The position numbers and the translations under genes are program-made. From assembly GCF_002878395.1 (NCBI RefSeq), contig NC_061115.1:148930105-148994104 (forward strand): a DNA stretch of 64,000 nt, read 5' to 3'. Of the stretch, positions 12,051 through 21,203 are shown piece by piece. The DNA is from Capsicum annuum (taxonomy: Eukaryota; Streptophyta; Magnoliopsida; Solanales; Solanaceae). Numbering within the stretch: the first letter of the stretch is position 1; the number at the start of each line of letters is the position of its first letter. A model generated the notes under the pieces. That model was not told the origin of the DNA. It was given only the letters and a program-made list of their open reading frames with translations, and made no database searches.

Positions 12051-12105
12051 TGTCACGACCTGATTTCTCAGGCTATGATGGTGCCTACTATAACCCACCA
12101 AGCAC
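12051..12105 (-). repeat. Terminal stub of minus-strand LTR F
   Basis: Reads tgtcacgacctgatttctca and onward. Its reverse complement ends in gtcgtgaca, like the LTR end at 4200-4210. It fits the 3' end of a minus-strand LTR whose remainder is at 39829-42395, separated by the Athila-like insertion. Confidence 0.5.
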
Positions 12106-13801
12106 GTCGCAATACTAAATCAGGCTCTACTTGTGAGGCAACCCAAGTTAAGTAGGTATGTTTTATTTTTAGTTTTTAGTTTTTTTTACTTTACGTAGTT
12201 TTTATTTTTGATTGAGTCACAGGTATATGGGAGTGTAAGTACTAAAAACCTAGCTAAGAAGCAAGGCAAAGACTGAAGTGGGGTCTCTATACCTCCTTTA
12301 TGTGTAAAGATGCTACTAGTTAGGTCTAGAGGCCTCAAGGAGTATTCCTATCTCTTACTTTTAAATTCATTTTGAGGAAAAAGTAGATTTTTAAGTGTGG
12401 GGTGGGAAAATTCTCAAATTTTGGCTAAATTTAAAAAATTTTAGGTTAGAAATAAGTGAGATATTCTTGTTGGTGCTATTTTTTATCACATGATGCAAGT
12501 GTTTTGATTGTAAAAGCATGTTGAATTATGCGAATTACTATTTTTAAGACTCCTAGGCTCATTTTTGTGACTCTAGTACTTGTGGCATAAATTTGAATTC
12601 ATGTTATTATTTGGTTAGGAGTTTATGATGATCCTATTGAGTTGAGCATGTGCCGTATCTGTGTGAGGTATTTGTATATTTCTTGTTGCATATGATGTCT
12701 AGAACTTGTCTGGTGTGTATGCAAAGCAAAATAAAGAGTGTCGGTTTAGGAGATGATATAGACATTTCTTTGATAGCCTTGTTTTATATCTTCTTTTTGA
12801 CATGCCCTTGTACATAATCCTAGTTAAACCCCATTGAGCCTTGAGCTTATTTTTTGTGGTAGCCTCAAATGTAGCATAATCCCTTTCTTTGATAGACCAT
12901 AATATGGTCCAAAAAAATCCTAGGTGCTTTAATGGAAAATTAATTGAGAAAGGAGTTTGAAAAATAAGAAGAAAGAGTTGAAATTGATGCCCCAAACTAA
13001 TAGTTATCGGTGTATATAATTGATGTGTGGTGGTTGGGTGTGATTGACATTGAGCTAGAAATATTAACATGGTTATGAAAAAGAAAAAGAAAGAAAGAAA
13101 AATTGATTCATGTGGTAAGAAACAATACTCCCACTAGAGTATTTGTGAAAATGATTAAAAGAGATGGGGTAAAATAAAAGATATGGGTGGATGAAAATGA
13201 GTAGTTTGGTTGTTGGATATTGGTTTTAAATGAATAATATAGTGTATTAAAGCGATTATAAAGGTTAGTCATTATTCCCAAATAGTTTTGATCCATCCCT
13301 TAGCCTACATTACAACTCGAAAAAGACCTAATTGATCCTAAGTTCATCATTCTGATATTAGTGGAGTAGTATACTAAGGGCAATCCTATGGTTCATTGTG
13401 TTTAAATTGTGAATTCTTTGTGAGAGTGAGCGTAATGTGATTCTTGTACCTATCAAGTTATGAATTTCTTATTTGTGAGTGATTATGGGTAACTCCTTTG
13501 TTGTGAGGGGGACATGCTTGATGAATGTGGGTGATTTGTATGATGTCCTTGATTGAATGATAAGCATGAGTTTGCAAATTATTTGAGACAATTCGTGAGG
13601 CTAGGATGTTTTAGAGTAGTGTTCATAAGCTTTTAATTGTGTTTGTAACTTGCTTAGTGTAGAAACTTGAATTCTGTGTAGTCAATGTAGTACTAGCTTG
13701 AGTTTCTTGCATTTAGTAGAAGTGTATAGTCTCCTCAACTTATCATACTTAGAGTAAAGATTTTTTCGAGGACGAACAAGGCTTTAAGTGTGGGGTGGTG
13801 A
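12106..13801 (+). repeat. Second copy of element E 3' interior, upstream of E
   Basis: Homologous along its whole length to 18045-19737, the stretch between protease and the 3' LTR of E. Both start at the 'actaaatcaggc' block with the 'ggaggcaacccaagttaagt' sequence and end at the polypurine tract (gtgtggggtggtg). Here it is joined directly to the 5' LTR, as expected from a tandem LTR-interior-LTR array. It contains the 3' interior box (13296-13342) and an A/G-rich run at 13079-13102. The minus-strand frames at 12699-13070 and 13108-13296 are not supported: the homologous copy does not conserve them. Confidence 0.75.
13296..13342 (+). other. Conserved 3' interior box, copy 1
   Basis: tcccttagcctacattacaa, then aaaagaccta and ttgatcctaag. 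The same order occurs in elements D (54202-54250), C (minus, 44350-44398) and the second E copy (19276-19322). Its function is unknown. Confidence 0.65.
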
Positions 13802-14285
13802 CGTTTGATGTATTTATGCAGTCTTGTATTACTATTCTTGCTTATTTCGCCTTGTTTTGAGAGTAACTTGAGTACTTAACGTGTTCATATTGATATAAAC
13901 AAGCATCTAAGTGATAAAGTGTGTGATTATAATATGAAAAGGGTATGTCAAACATGTTTGGGTTTAATTGGATCACTTAGAGTTCAATTGATGAAGCTAG
14001 TGTTACTAGCTTGAGCTAGGTGCTTGTCTAGCTGATTCTGTTGGATTCTATTGTGTTTAATGTGTTCTAAATGGTTTTAATGGTGTCATTATTTGTGTAA
14101 CAACTTTTTGGTAGTGTATAAAGTTCAACTAGGTCAAGTAAAGAGTCGAAACATGAAGTGGAAGATCATGGTTATCAACCTAGTTTAAGCTCTTATTTTT
14201 TATTTGTCGTGATGGATGTTGTGTTTTTGGAACCTCTAATTCGTGTTGTGTATTCTTGTAGGATCTTTTGTGAGCTGTTTATCAT

Positions 14286-14286
14286 G

Positions 14287-14319
<33 letters not shown>

Positions 14320-14325
14320 TATATA
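14286..14325. repeat. TA dinucleotide microsatellite
   Basis: About 19 TA units with one interruption. The homologous spot in the 3' LTR (near 20221) has only tgatatatagatg, so it expanded after the LTRs separated. Confidence 0.9.
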
Positions 14326-14601
14326 ACCATGGTAAAGACACCACAAAGTCAAGGATAAATGGAGGAACGTCCAACACTAAACCAATTTTCGAGAAGCAAA
14401 TTCCAAAGAGGTATTGTGTTAGCCTCACGTCGCGACCTCCATTTAAATCAAGCCAGCCTCACTTCATGAACCATACTTGAACCAACCATCTTGTTCACCG
14501 CGACCTCTAGTCAAGTCATGCAATCATCGCGTCGCGACCCCCCTCGAAACATGGGAAAAGTTGTACTACAACTCCTATTCGGCTTGGGACTACTTGTATA
14601 C

Positions 14602-14609
14602 TATAAATA
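14602..14609 (+). promoter_or_regulatory. TATA box of E 5' LTR
   Basis: tataaata, conserved at 20525-20532 in the other LTR, about 50-180 bases after the cgtcgcgacc array. Confidence 0.65.
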
Positions 14610-15488
14610 ATCTTTGTAAACATTATTATTCATATTTGGACGTCTTGGAACATCATGGAGGCTTATAAAACTTCATAACTTAGGTTTTTGCAATTTAACG
14701 TAGTTCATTTATGTCCTTAGTCGTTAATTACAATCTAGTGATTACTATTATGACTATGTGTAGCTAGAAACTCCCTTTTTGCGGTTGAAGCCAAGAACAT
14801 GAGTACTATTGTTTTGAGTTAAGTTCGTTGATTTGCTTATAATTGTTAGTTGTGTTTTTAATCTTGTTTTAACTATTTTGAGATTTGATCACCCTTAGAA
14901 TACACCTATTATCAACCTTGTGAACTCGGGAGAGGGAATATATAGATAGAACGTGGGATTGAACAAAGTATGGTTCTGAGTATTTTATGAAATAAGAAAT
15001 ACAAAGTAGTTTCTAGGGCAGGGATGTACTTAGATGCCTTAATTAATTCGAACGTAGGATGATAGCTTGAAGAACTTAATTGGATTGTTACATCCCCCCT
15101 CAACGATGTAGTTGTAATGTCCACATTAGTTAATTGGCTATAGGTCAGGAGGCCATGATCATGCAATTAACCCTATGAATCGACAACCACGATAAGCAAG
15201 TTAATGAATAAAGTTCAATAACATAGTATGAGTGTTCAAAATGCTTCAACCCTGGGATATACTCCTATTGATTGTCCAAGATCTTTACTTTACGAATTAT
15301 TTACTTTACTTACAATTTACAAACTACAAACTCTCTTTTGGTTATGATAGCATCAATTTAATCTAAATTATGAACTTAAATTGAATCGTTGTTTAACCAA
15401 GTCCCTATGGGATAGATACTTGACTTTAATTAGGCCACTTTACAACTTGATAAGACCACATACACTTGTATGTGCGCTGTCAAGTTTT

Positions 15489-15506
15489 TGGCGCCGTCAT
15501 CAGGGA
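15489..15506 (+). promoter_or_regulatory. Primer-binding site of E (tRNA-Asp type)
   Basis: tggcgccgtcatcaggga. Element C has the fuller form, with ccgttgccggggaac. It starts six bases after the LTR end. Confidence 0.8.
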
Positions 15507-15553
15507 CTCACAATAGGCAAACTATTTTATTTTAGTTTGGCCCTTTAGATTTT

Positions 15554-16980
15554 TTGGTGTTTCTTTTACGCTTGGTCTTGGTTTTGAGATTGCAGGAAAT
15601 AGTTGTAAAGGTTAGGAAACTGGCAAGGGATAGGGATTTGGTTAAACCAAGCCTCGAACCCAAACAACACTTCCATCAACAAAGGAGAGACACAATCCAT
15701 CTCCCCCAATTTACACAAATAGAAGAAGATCAAGTAGTTCCTGCTCTAATGGATGTAGAACAAGTAGCCCGCAGGACCGTAAGAAAAGTGACAGTCCCAC
15801 TTCCGACTAACTTGACTTTCCTAATTCAAAGATCGACTGCTGGGGGGAATTTTGAGTCAAGGCACAACATAGTGCAGCTTCTAATCAGCAGTTGATAGTT
15901 TCCAGGGCTTACACACGAGGATCGACAAGTCCACTTACAGAATTTCATTGATCATACTGACACATTCATTTTAACTGGGGTGAATACATATTATGTGAGG
16001 CTGAAACTTTTTTCCCATTCACTTTTGGGGGAAGCAAAAAGGTGGTTGAATGTGGATCCGGCCAATTTGATCACATCATGGGATGGCTTAGCTCAAAAGT
16101 TCCTCATCAGATTCTTTCCATCAGGTAAAATTCTAAGACTTCAGAGTGAGATAGTTAGCTTCAAATAAAAACCTGATGAAAATCTATATCACATTTGGGA
16201 ATGCTACAAGGCTCTTCTTGGGGATTGTCCACATCACCAATAGTCTAATGAGGTACTTGCTCATACTTTTGTAGAAGCACTTGATCACAATACATTGATT
16301 TTACTAAATTCAGCCTCAGGTGGTCAAGCACTGGAATTGACTTATGATGAGCTGTACACATTATTGAACCCATAGCACAAAAAAAATCCCGAGTGGCATT
16401 CAAATTCTAGAAGTGACACCAAAAGCATTGCGGGTGTATTGGAGGTGGACCAATTCACAGCCTTATCAGCTTAGGTTTCTCCATTAAAAAATTTGATAAA
16501 CACTTAGTTCAACAGAATTAAATTGGGAGTAGCACAACCTACAACCATAGTCAATGCCATCCAACAAGCTGTAGGTTGGTGTGAAGTATGCGGTAACAGT
16601 GGTCACTTAGCAGTTATGTGTGCGTCAAATCCAGAATCAGCAATATATGTAGGCAATGCTCAAAGAAAAATTATGGTAATGCCTACAACATGAAGTGGCA
16701 GCCTCATCTATGGAACGCATAACAATAACAAATTCAGCAACCACCAGCGCCAACAAATTAGTCAACTAGCAACATGGAAGAGATGTTGAAATAAATTCTA
16801 GCTAATCAAACACAATTGGTTGCGGATATGAAAAATTCACAAGGTGCTAAGAGAAGCTTAGAATTTCAAATGGGATAGTTATAGCAAGCATTAAATACGA
16901 GACCACAAAGTGGGTTGCCTGGATATATAGAAAATCTAAAATAGGTTATAGCGATCACTTTGAGGAGTGTTAAAGAGCTT
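15554..16980 (+). pseudogene. Athila-like gag with CCHC zinc knuckle, broken
   Basis: One frame can be followed from 15554 to about 16621 with scattered stops. The capsid core reads YVRLKLFSHSLLGEAKRWL, then ITSWDGLAQKFLIRFFPSGK and LRLQSEIVSF (15990-16165), then NLYHIWECYKALLGDCPHH and FVEALDHNT. The knuckle CEVCGNSGHLAVMC at 16580-16621 is a complete CX2CX4HX4C. After a frame change the typical C-terminal part follows from 16774: EEMLK, ILANQTQLVADMKNSQ, ALNTRPQSGLPGY and ITLRS. Gag would form the particle and bind RNA. The intact knuckle contrasts with the broken frame around it. Confidence 0.8.
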
Positions 16981-17089
16981 TAGGGAGAATCTCCAACGAT
17001 GACTAAGGAGATAGATATTGAGGGGGCAACTCCGTAGGTTTTGAAAAAGTTGTTGAAGAATAAAGAAAGTTTGAGTACTTGAAAACTAA

Positions 17090-18026
17090 AGTTGTTGAAC
17101 CAGAAGTGAAGAAAACAATGCCACTTCCCTTCTCTCAGAGGTAGATTAAAGAGAAAGAGGATGCAATGTTTAAGAAGTTCTTTGATACTTTCAGAGAGCT
17201 TCACATTAACTTATCTTTGTTAGATATTTTACAAGGTATGCCTAAGTATGCAAAGTACTTGAGGGATATTATTGCTAATAAGGTGAAATTTTAGGATGTG
17301 GGGGTAATAACACTCACTGAAGAGTGTAGCACTATAATGACATAGAAAATCCCTAAGAAATTGAAAGATCTGGGGAAGTTTACTCTCCCTATCCAAATTT
17401 AGAGTAGAGTGTTCCACGTATTGAGTGATTTAGGGGAGAGCATAAATTTGATGCCCCTATCTTTGTTTGACACATTAGGCTTAGGAAAGCCTAGATCGGC
17501 TATTATGGTTTTACAGCTTGCAGACGGATCAATGGCATATCTGGAAGGAATAATAGAGGGTGTCCTCATAAAGGTTGGTAAATTCATTATTCCTACTGAC
17601 TTTATTATTCTCGATTTTAAGGCAGATAAACAGGTACCAATCATCTTAGGGCATCCATTCTTAGCAGCTGGAGGAGCATCGATTGATGTTAGAGTAGGCC
17701 CGCTCAAAATGAGGGTAGAGGATGAAGAGGTGGTATTTGATGTTTACAAAGCACCCATAATAATATCCTACTATAAAGATTTGTATATGATCAACTTTAT
17801 TAAAGGGGACAAGTTTGGGGTGGTTAGTCCAACAAAGACCTCTTTGGACTACCTGATTGAACAGCTTAAGCTTCTATTACCTAAGCTTGACATGATGCTT
17901 GTTGATGAGCCTAATAGGGCTAAAGTTAAAAAACCTATTTTCCTTGAAAATTCACACCTAAGATGGGTGAAGAGAATAAGAATATGGATACTAAGTGTGA
18001 GAAAGAAAAGGAAAAAGAATGACTAA
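17090..18026 (+). pseudogene. Athila-like aspartic protease region, last coding part of element E
   Basis: An open frame of 205 codons runs 17409-18026 and extends upstream with stops: MPLPFSQR, FFDTFRELHINLSLLDILQ, MPKYAKYLRDIIA, TEECSTIM. The protease core is LSDLGESINLMPLSLFDTLG, with DLG in the place of the usual catalytic DLGAS, then LQLADGSMAYLEGIIEGVL, FIILDFKADKQVPIILGHPF and IDVRVGPLKMRV. The frame ends in a lysine-rich tail (RKKRKKND) and then enters the non-coding 'gccgcgacactaaatcagg' block. In an autonomous Athila the RT would start here. The Ala to Glu change beside the active site is noteworthy. Confidence 0.8.
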
Positions 18027-19047
18027 GTCGTTAAGTTGGGTCGTGCCGCGACACTAAATCAGGCGCTACTTGGGAGGCAACCCAAGTTAAGTAGGTATGT
18101 TTTATTTTTAGTTTTTAGTTTTTTTACTTCACGTAGTGTTTGTTTTTGATTGAGTCACAGGTATATAGGAAGTCTAATTACAGAAAACCTAGCTAAGGAG
18201 CAAGGCAAAGATTGAGTGTGGGGTCTCCAGACTTACTTTATGTGTAAAGATATTACTAGCTAGGTCTAGAGGCCTCAGGAAGTATTTCTATCTCTTACTT
18301 CTAAATTTATTTTGGGGAAAAATAGATTTTTAAGTGTGGGGTGGGGAAATTCCCAATTTTTGGGTCAATTTAAAAAAATTTAGGTTAGGAATAAGTGAGA
18401 TATTCTTGTTGGTGCTATTTTTTATTACATGATGCAAATGTTTTCATTGTAAAAGCATGTTGAATTATGAGAACTGAGAATTACTATTTTTGAGACTCCT
18501 AGGCTTATTTTTGTGACTCTAGTACTTGTGGCGTAAATTTGAATTCATGTATTGTTTGGTTAGTAGTCTATGATGATCCTATTGAGTTGAGCATATGCCA
18601 TGTGTGTGTGAGGTATTTGTATATTCCTTGTTGCATATGATGTCTAGAACTTGTCTGGTGTGTATGCAAAGTGAAATAAAGAGTGTGGGTTTAGGAGATG
18701 ATATAGGCATTTCTTTGATAGCCTTGTTTTATATCTTCTTTTTGACTTACCCTTGTGCGTAATCCTAGTTAAACCCCATTGATCCTTTAGTTTATTTTCT
18801 GTGGTAGCCTTTTATGTAGCCTAATCCCCTTCTTTGATAGACCATAATTTGGTCGAAAAAGATCCTAGGAGCTTTAATGGAAAATAAATTAAGGAGTTTG
18901 AGAAATAAGAAGAAAGAGGTGAATTAGATACCCCATGGTAATATTTGTCGGTGTATATAATTGATGTAGTGTGGTTGGGTGTGATAGACATTGAGCTAAA
19001 AATATTACCATGGTTGTGAAAAGAAAAAAAAGAAAAAAAAAGAAAAA

Positions 19048-19109
19048 AATTAATTCATGTGGTAAGAAACAATACCAAAAAATTAATTCATGTGGTAAGA
19101 AACAATACC
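19048..19109 (+). repeat. 33-base tandem duplication
   Basis: aattaattcatgtggtaaga and the following bases occur at 19048 and again at 19081. The homologous copy near 13102 has only one unit. Confidence 0.85.
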
Positions 19110-19275
19110 CCCATTGGAGTGTTTGTGAAAATGCTTAAAAGAGATGGGGAAAAATAAAAGATATGGGTGGATGAAAAAGTGTAATTTGGTTGTTGGAGAT
19201 TGGTTTTAAATGAATAATGTAGTGTATTAAAGAGATTAGAGAGGTTAATCACTTTTTTCAAATAGTTCCCACCTG

Positions 19276-19322
19276 TCCCTTATCCTACATTACAACCTAG
19301 AAAAGACCTAATTGATCCTAAG
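19276..19322 (+). other. Conserved 3' interior box, copy 2
   Basis: Same block as 13296-13342, with tatcctacattacaacc, aaaagaccta and ttgatcctaag. Confidence 0.65.
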
Positions 19323-19737
19323 TTCATCATTCTGATACTAGTGGAGCAGTACACAAAGGGAAAGCCTATGTTTCGTTGTGTATAATTTGTGAATTCTTTG
19401 TGAGAGTGAGCGTAATGTGATTTTTGAACCCATCATGTTATGAATTGCTTAATTATGAGTGATTATGGGTAACTCTCTTGTTGTGAGGGACACATTCTTG
19501 ATGAATGTTGGTGATTTATATAATGTCCTTGATTGAAGGATAAGCATGAGTTTGCAAACTAGGTGAGCCAATTTGTGAGGCTAGGATATTTTAGAGTACT
19601 GTTCATAAGCTTTTAAATGTGTTTGTAACATGCTTAAGTGTCTTGCATTTAGTAGAAGTTCATAGTCTCCTCAACTTATGATGCTTATAGTAAAGAGTTG
19701 TTCGAGGACGAACAAGGCTTTAAGTGTGGGGTGGTGA

Positions 19738-21203
19738 TGTTGGGTGTATTTATTCACTCTAGTTTTATTGTTGTATCTTATTAAGCCTTGTTTTGAGAGT
19801 AAATTGGGTACTTAACATGTTTATATTGATATAAACAAGCATCTAAGTGATAAAGTGTGTTATTAGAATGATCAAAGTGTAATTCAAACAAGTTTGGGTT
19901 TAATTGGATCACTTAGAGTTCAATTGATGAAACGAGTGTTACTAGCTTGAGCTAAGTGCTTGTCTAGTTGATTCCGCTGGATTCTATTGTTTTTAATGTG
20001 TTATAAATGGTTTAAATGGTGTCATTATATGTGGAAAAACTTCTTGGTAGTATAGAAAGTTCAAGAGATTCAAGTAAAGAGTCGAAACATTAAGAGGAAG
20101 ATCATAGAGATCAACCTAGTTTAAGCTCATGTTTTTAATTTGTCGTGATGGATGTTGTGTTGTTTGAGCCTCTAATTCGTATGTTGTGTTCTTTTACTAT
20201 ATTTTGTGAGATGTTTATGATGATATATAGATGAATTTGAGGCTATAAAACCATGGGAAATACACCACAAAGTAAGGATGACTGGAGGAACGTCCAACAC
20301 TTAACCAATTTTTGAGAAGCAAATTCCAGAGAGGTGTCGCGATAGCCTTGAATCGTGACCCCCATTTGACTCAAGAAAGCCTCGCATCATGAACCATACT
20401 TTAATCAACATGGTAGTTTATTGTGAGCCCTAGTCATGTCAATCAATCATTGCATCGTGACCCCTCTTCAAACACGGCAAAAGTTGCACTACAACTCCTA
20501 TTCGGCTTGGGATTACTTGTATACTATAAATACATCTTTGTAAACATTATTATTCATATTTGGACATCTTGAAACATCAAGGAGGCTTCTAAAACTTCAT
20601 GACTTATGTTTTTACCATTTAATTTAGTTCATTCATGTCCTTAGTCATTAATTACAATCTAGTGATTACGATTATGACTATGTGTGGCTAGAAACTCCCT
20701 TTCCAGGGTTGAAGCCAAGAAAATGAGAACTATTATTTTGAGTTTAGTTCGTTTATTTACTTATCATTGTTGGTTGTGTGTTTAATCTTATTTTAACTAT
20801 TTTGAGGTTTCATCACCATTAGAATGCACCTAGTATAAACCTTATGAACTCGGGAGAGGGAATAGGGAGACAGAATGTGGGATTGAACAAAGTATGTTTC
20901 ATAGTCTTTTATAAAATATGAAATACAAATTAGTGTCTAGGACAGGGATGTACTTAGATTCCTAACTTTATTTTAACATAGGATGATAGCTTAAAGAACT
21001 TAATTGGATTATTACATCCCCGCTCAATGATGTAGTTGTAATGTCCCTATTAGGTAATTGGTTATAGGTTGGGAGGCCATGATCATGCGATTAACCCTTT
21101 GAATAGACAACCATGATAAGCAAGTTAATGAATAAAGTTCAATAACAGAGTATGAGTGTTCAAAGTGATTCAACCCTGGGATTTACTCCTATTGATTGTC
21201 CAA
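19738..21203 (+). repeat. 3' LTR of element E, left part
   Basis: It matches 13802-15270 of the 5' LTR and stops at gattgtccaa, where the outer LARD is inserted. It resumes at 39616 with gatctttacttta, as in the unbroken copy near 15280. Its TATA box is at 20525-20532. Its motif array at 20330-20470 has lost CpGs relative to the 5' LTR (cgtcgcgacc became catcgtgacc). Confidence 0.85.
21199..21203 (+). repeat. Target site duplication tccaa, left
   Basis: Perfect five-base match to 39611-39615. The unbroken E 5' LTR has one copy (gattgtccaagatc). Confidence 0.9.

Larger units (their letters stand above)
13802..15482 (+). repeat. 5' LTR of element E
   Basis: It begins after the tract gtgtggggtggtga, ends in tgcgctgtca, and the primer site starts six bases later. 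A GC-rich motif array (cgtcgcgacc type) lies at 14420-14550 before a TATA box at 14602-14609. A TA microsatellite at 14286-14325 is absent from the 3' LTR. The open frames at 14158-14358, 14477-14668 and 14912-15166 are chance frames. Confidence 0.8.
18027..19737 (+). other. 3' non-coding interior of element E
   Basis: No coding sequence is supported. It opens with the 'ggaggcaacccaagttaagt' block that usually follows pol in this lineage. It contains an A-rich run (19021-19050), a 33-base tandem duplication (19048-19109), the conserved 3' interior box (19276-19322) and ends with gaggacgaacaagg and the polypurine tract gtgtggggtggtga. Confidence 0.7.

Noticed and set aside
12699..13070. 123-codon minus-strand frame
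   Set aside because: Lies in the E 3' non-coding interior; the homologous copy near 18640-19010 breaks it.
17399..17707. 102-codon minus-strand frame
   Set aside because: Shadow of the protease frame on the plus strand.
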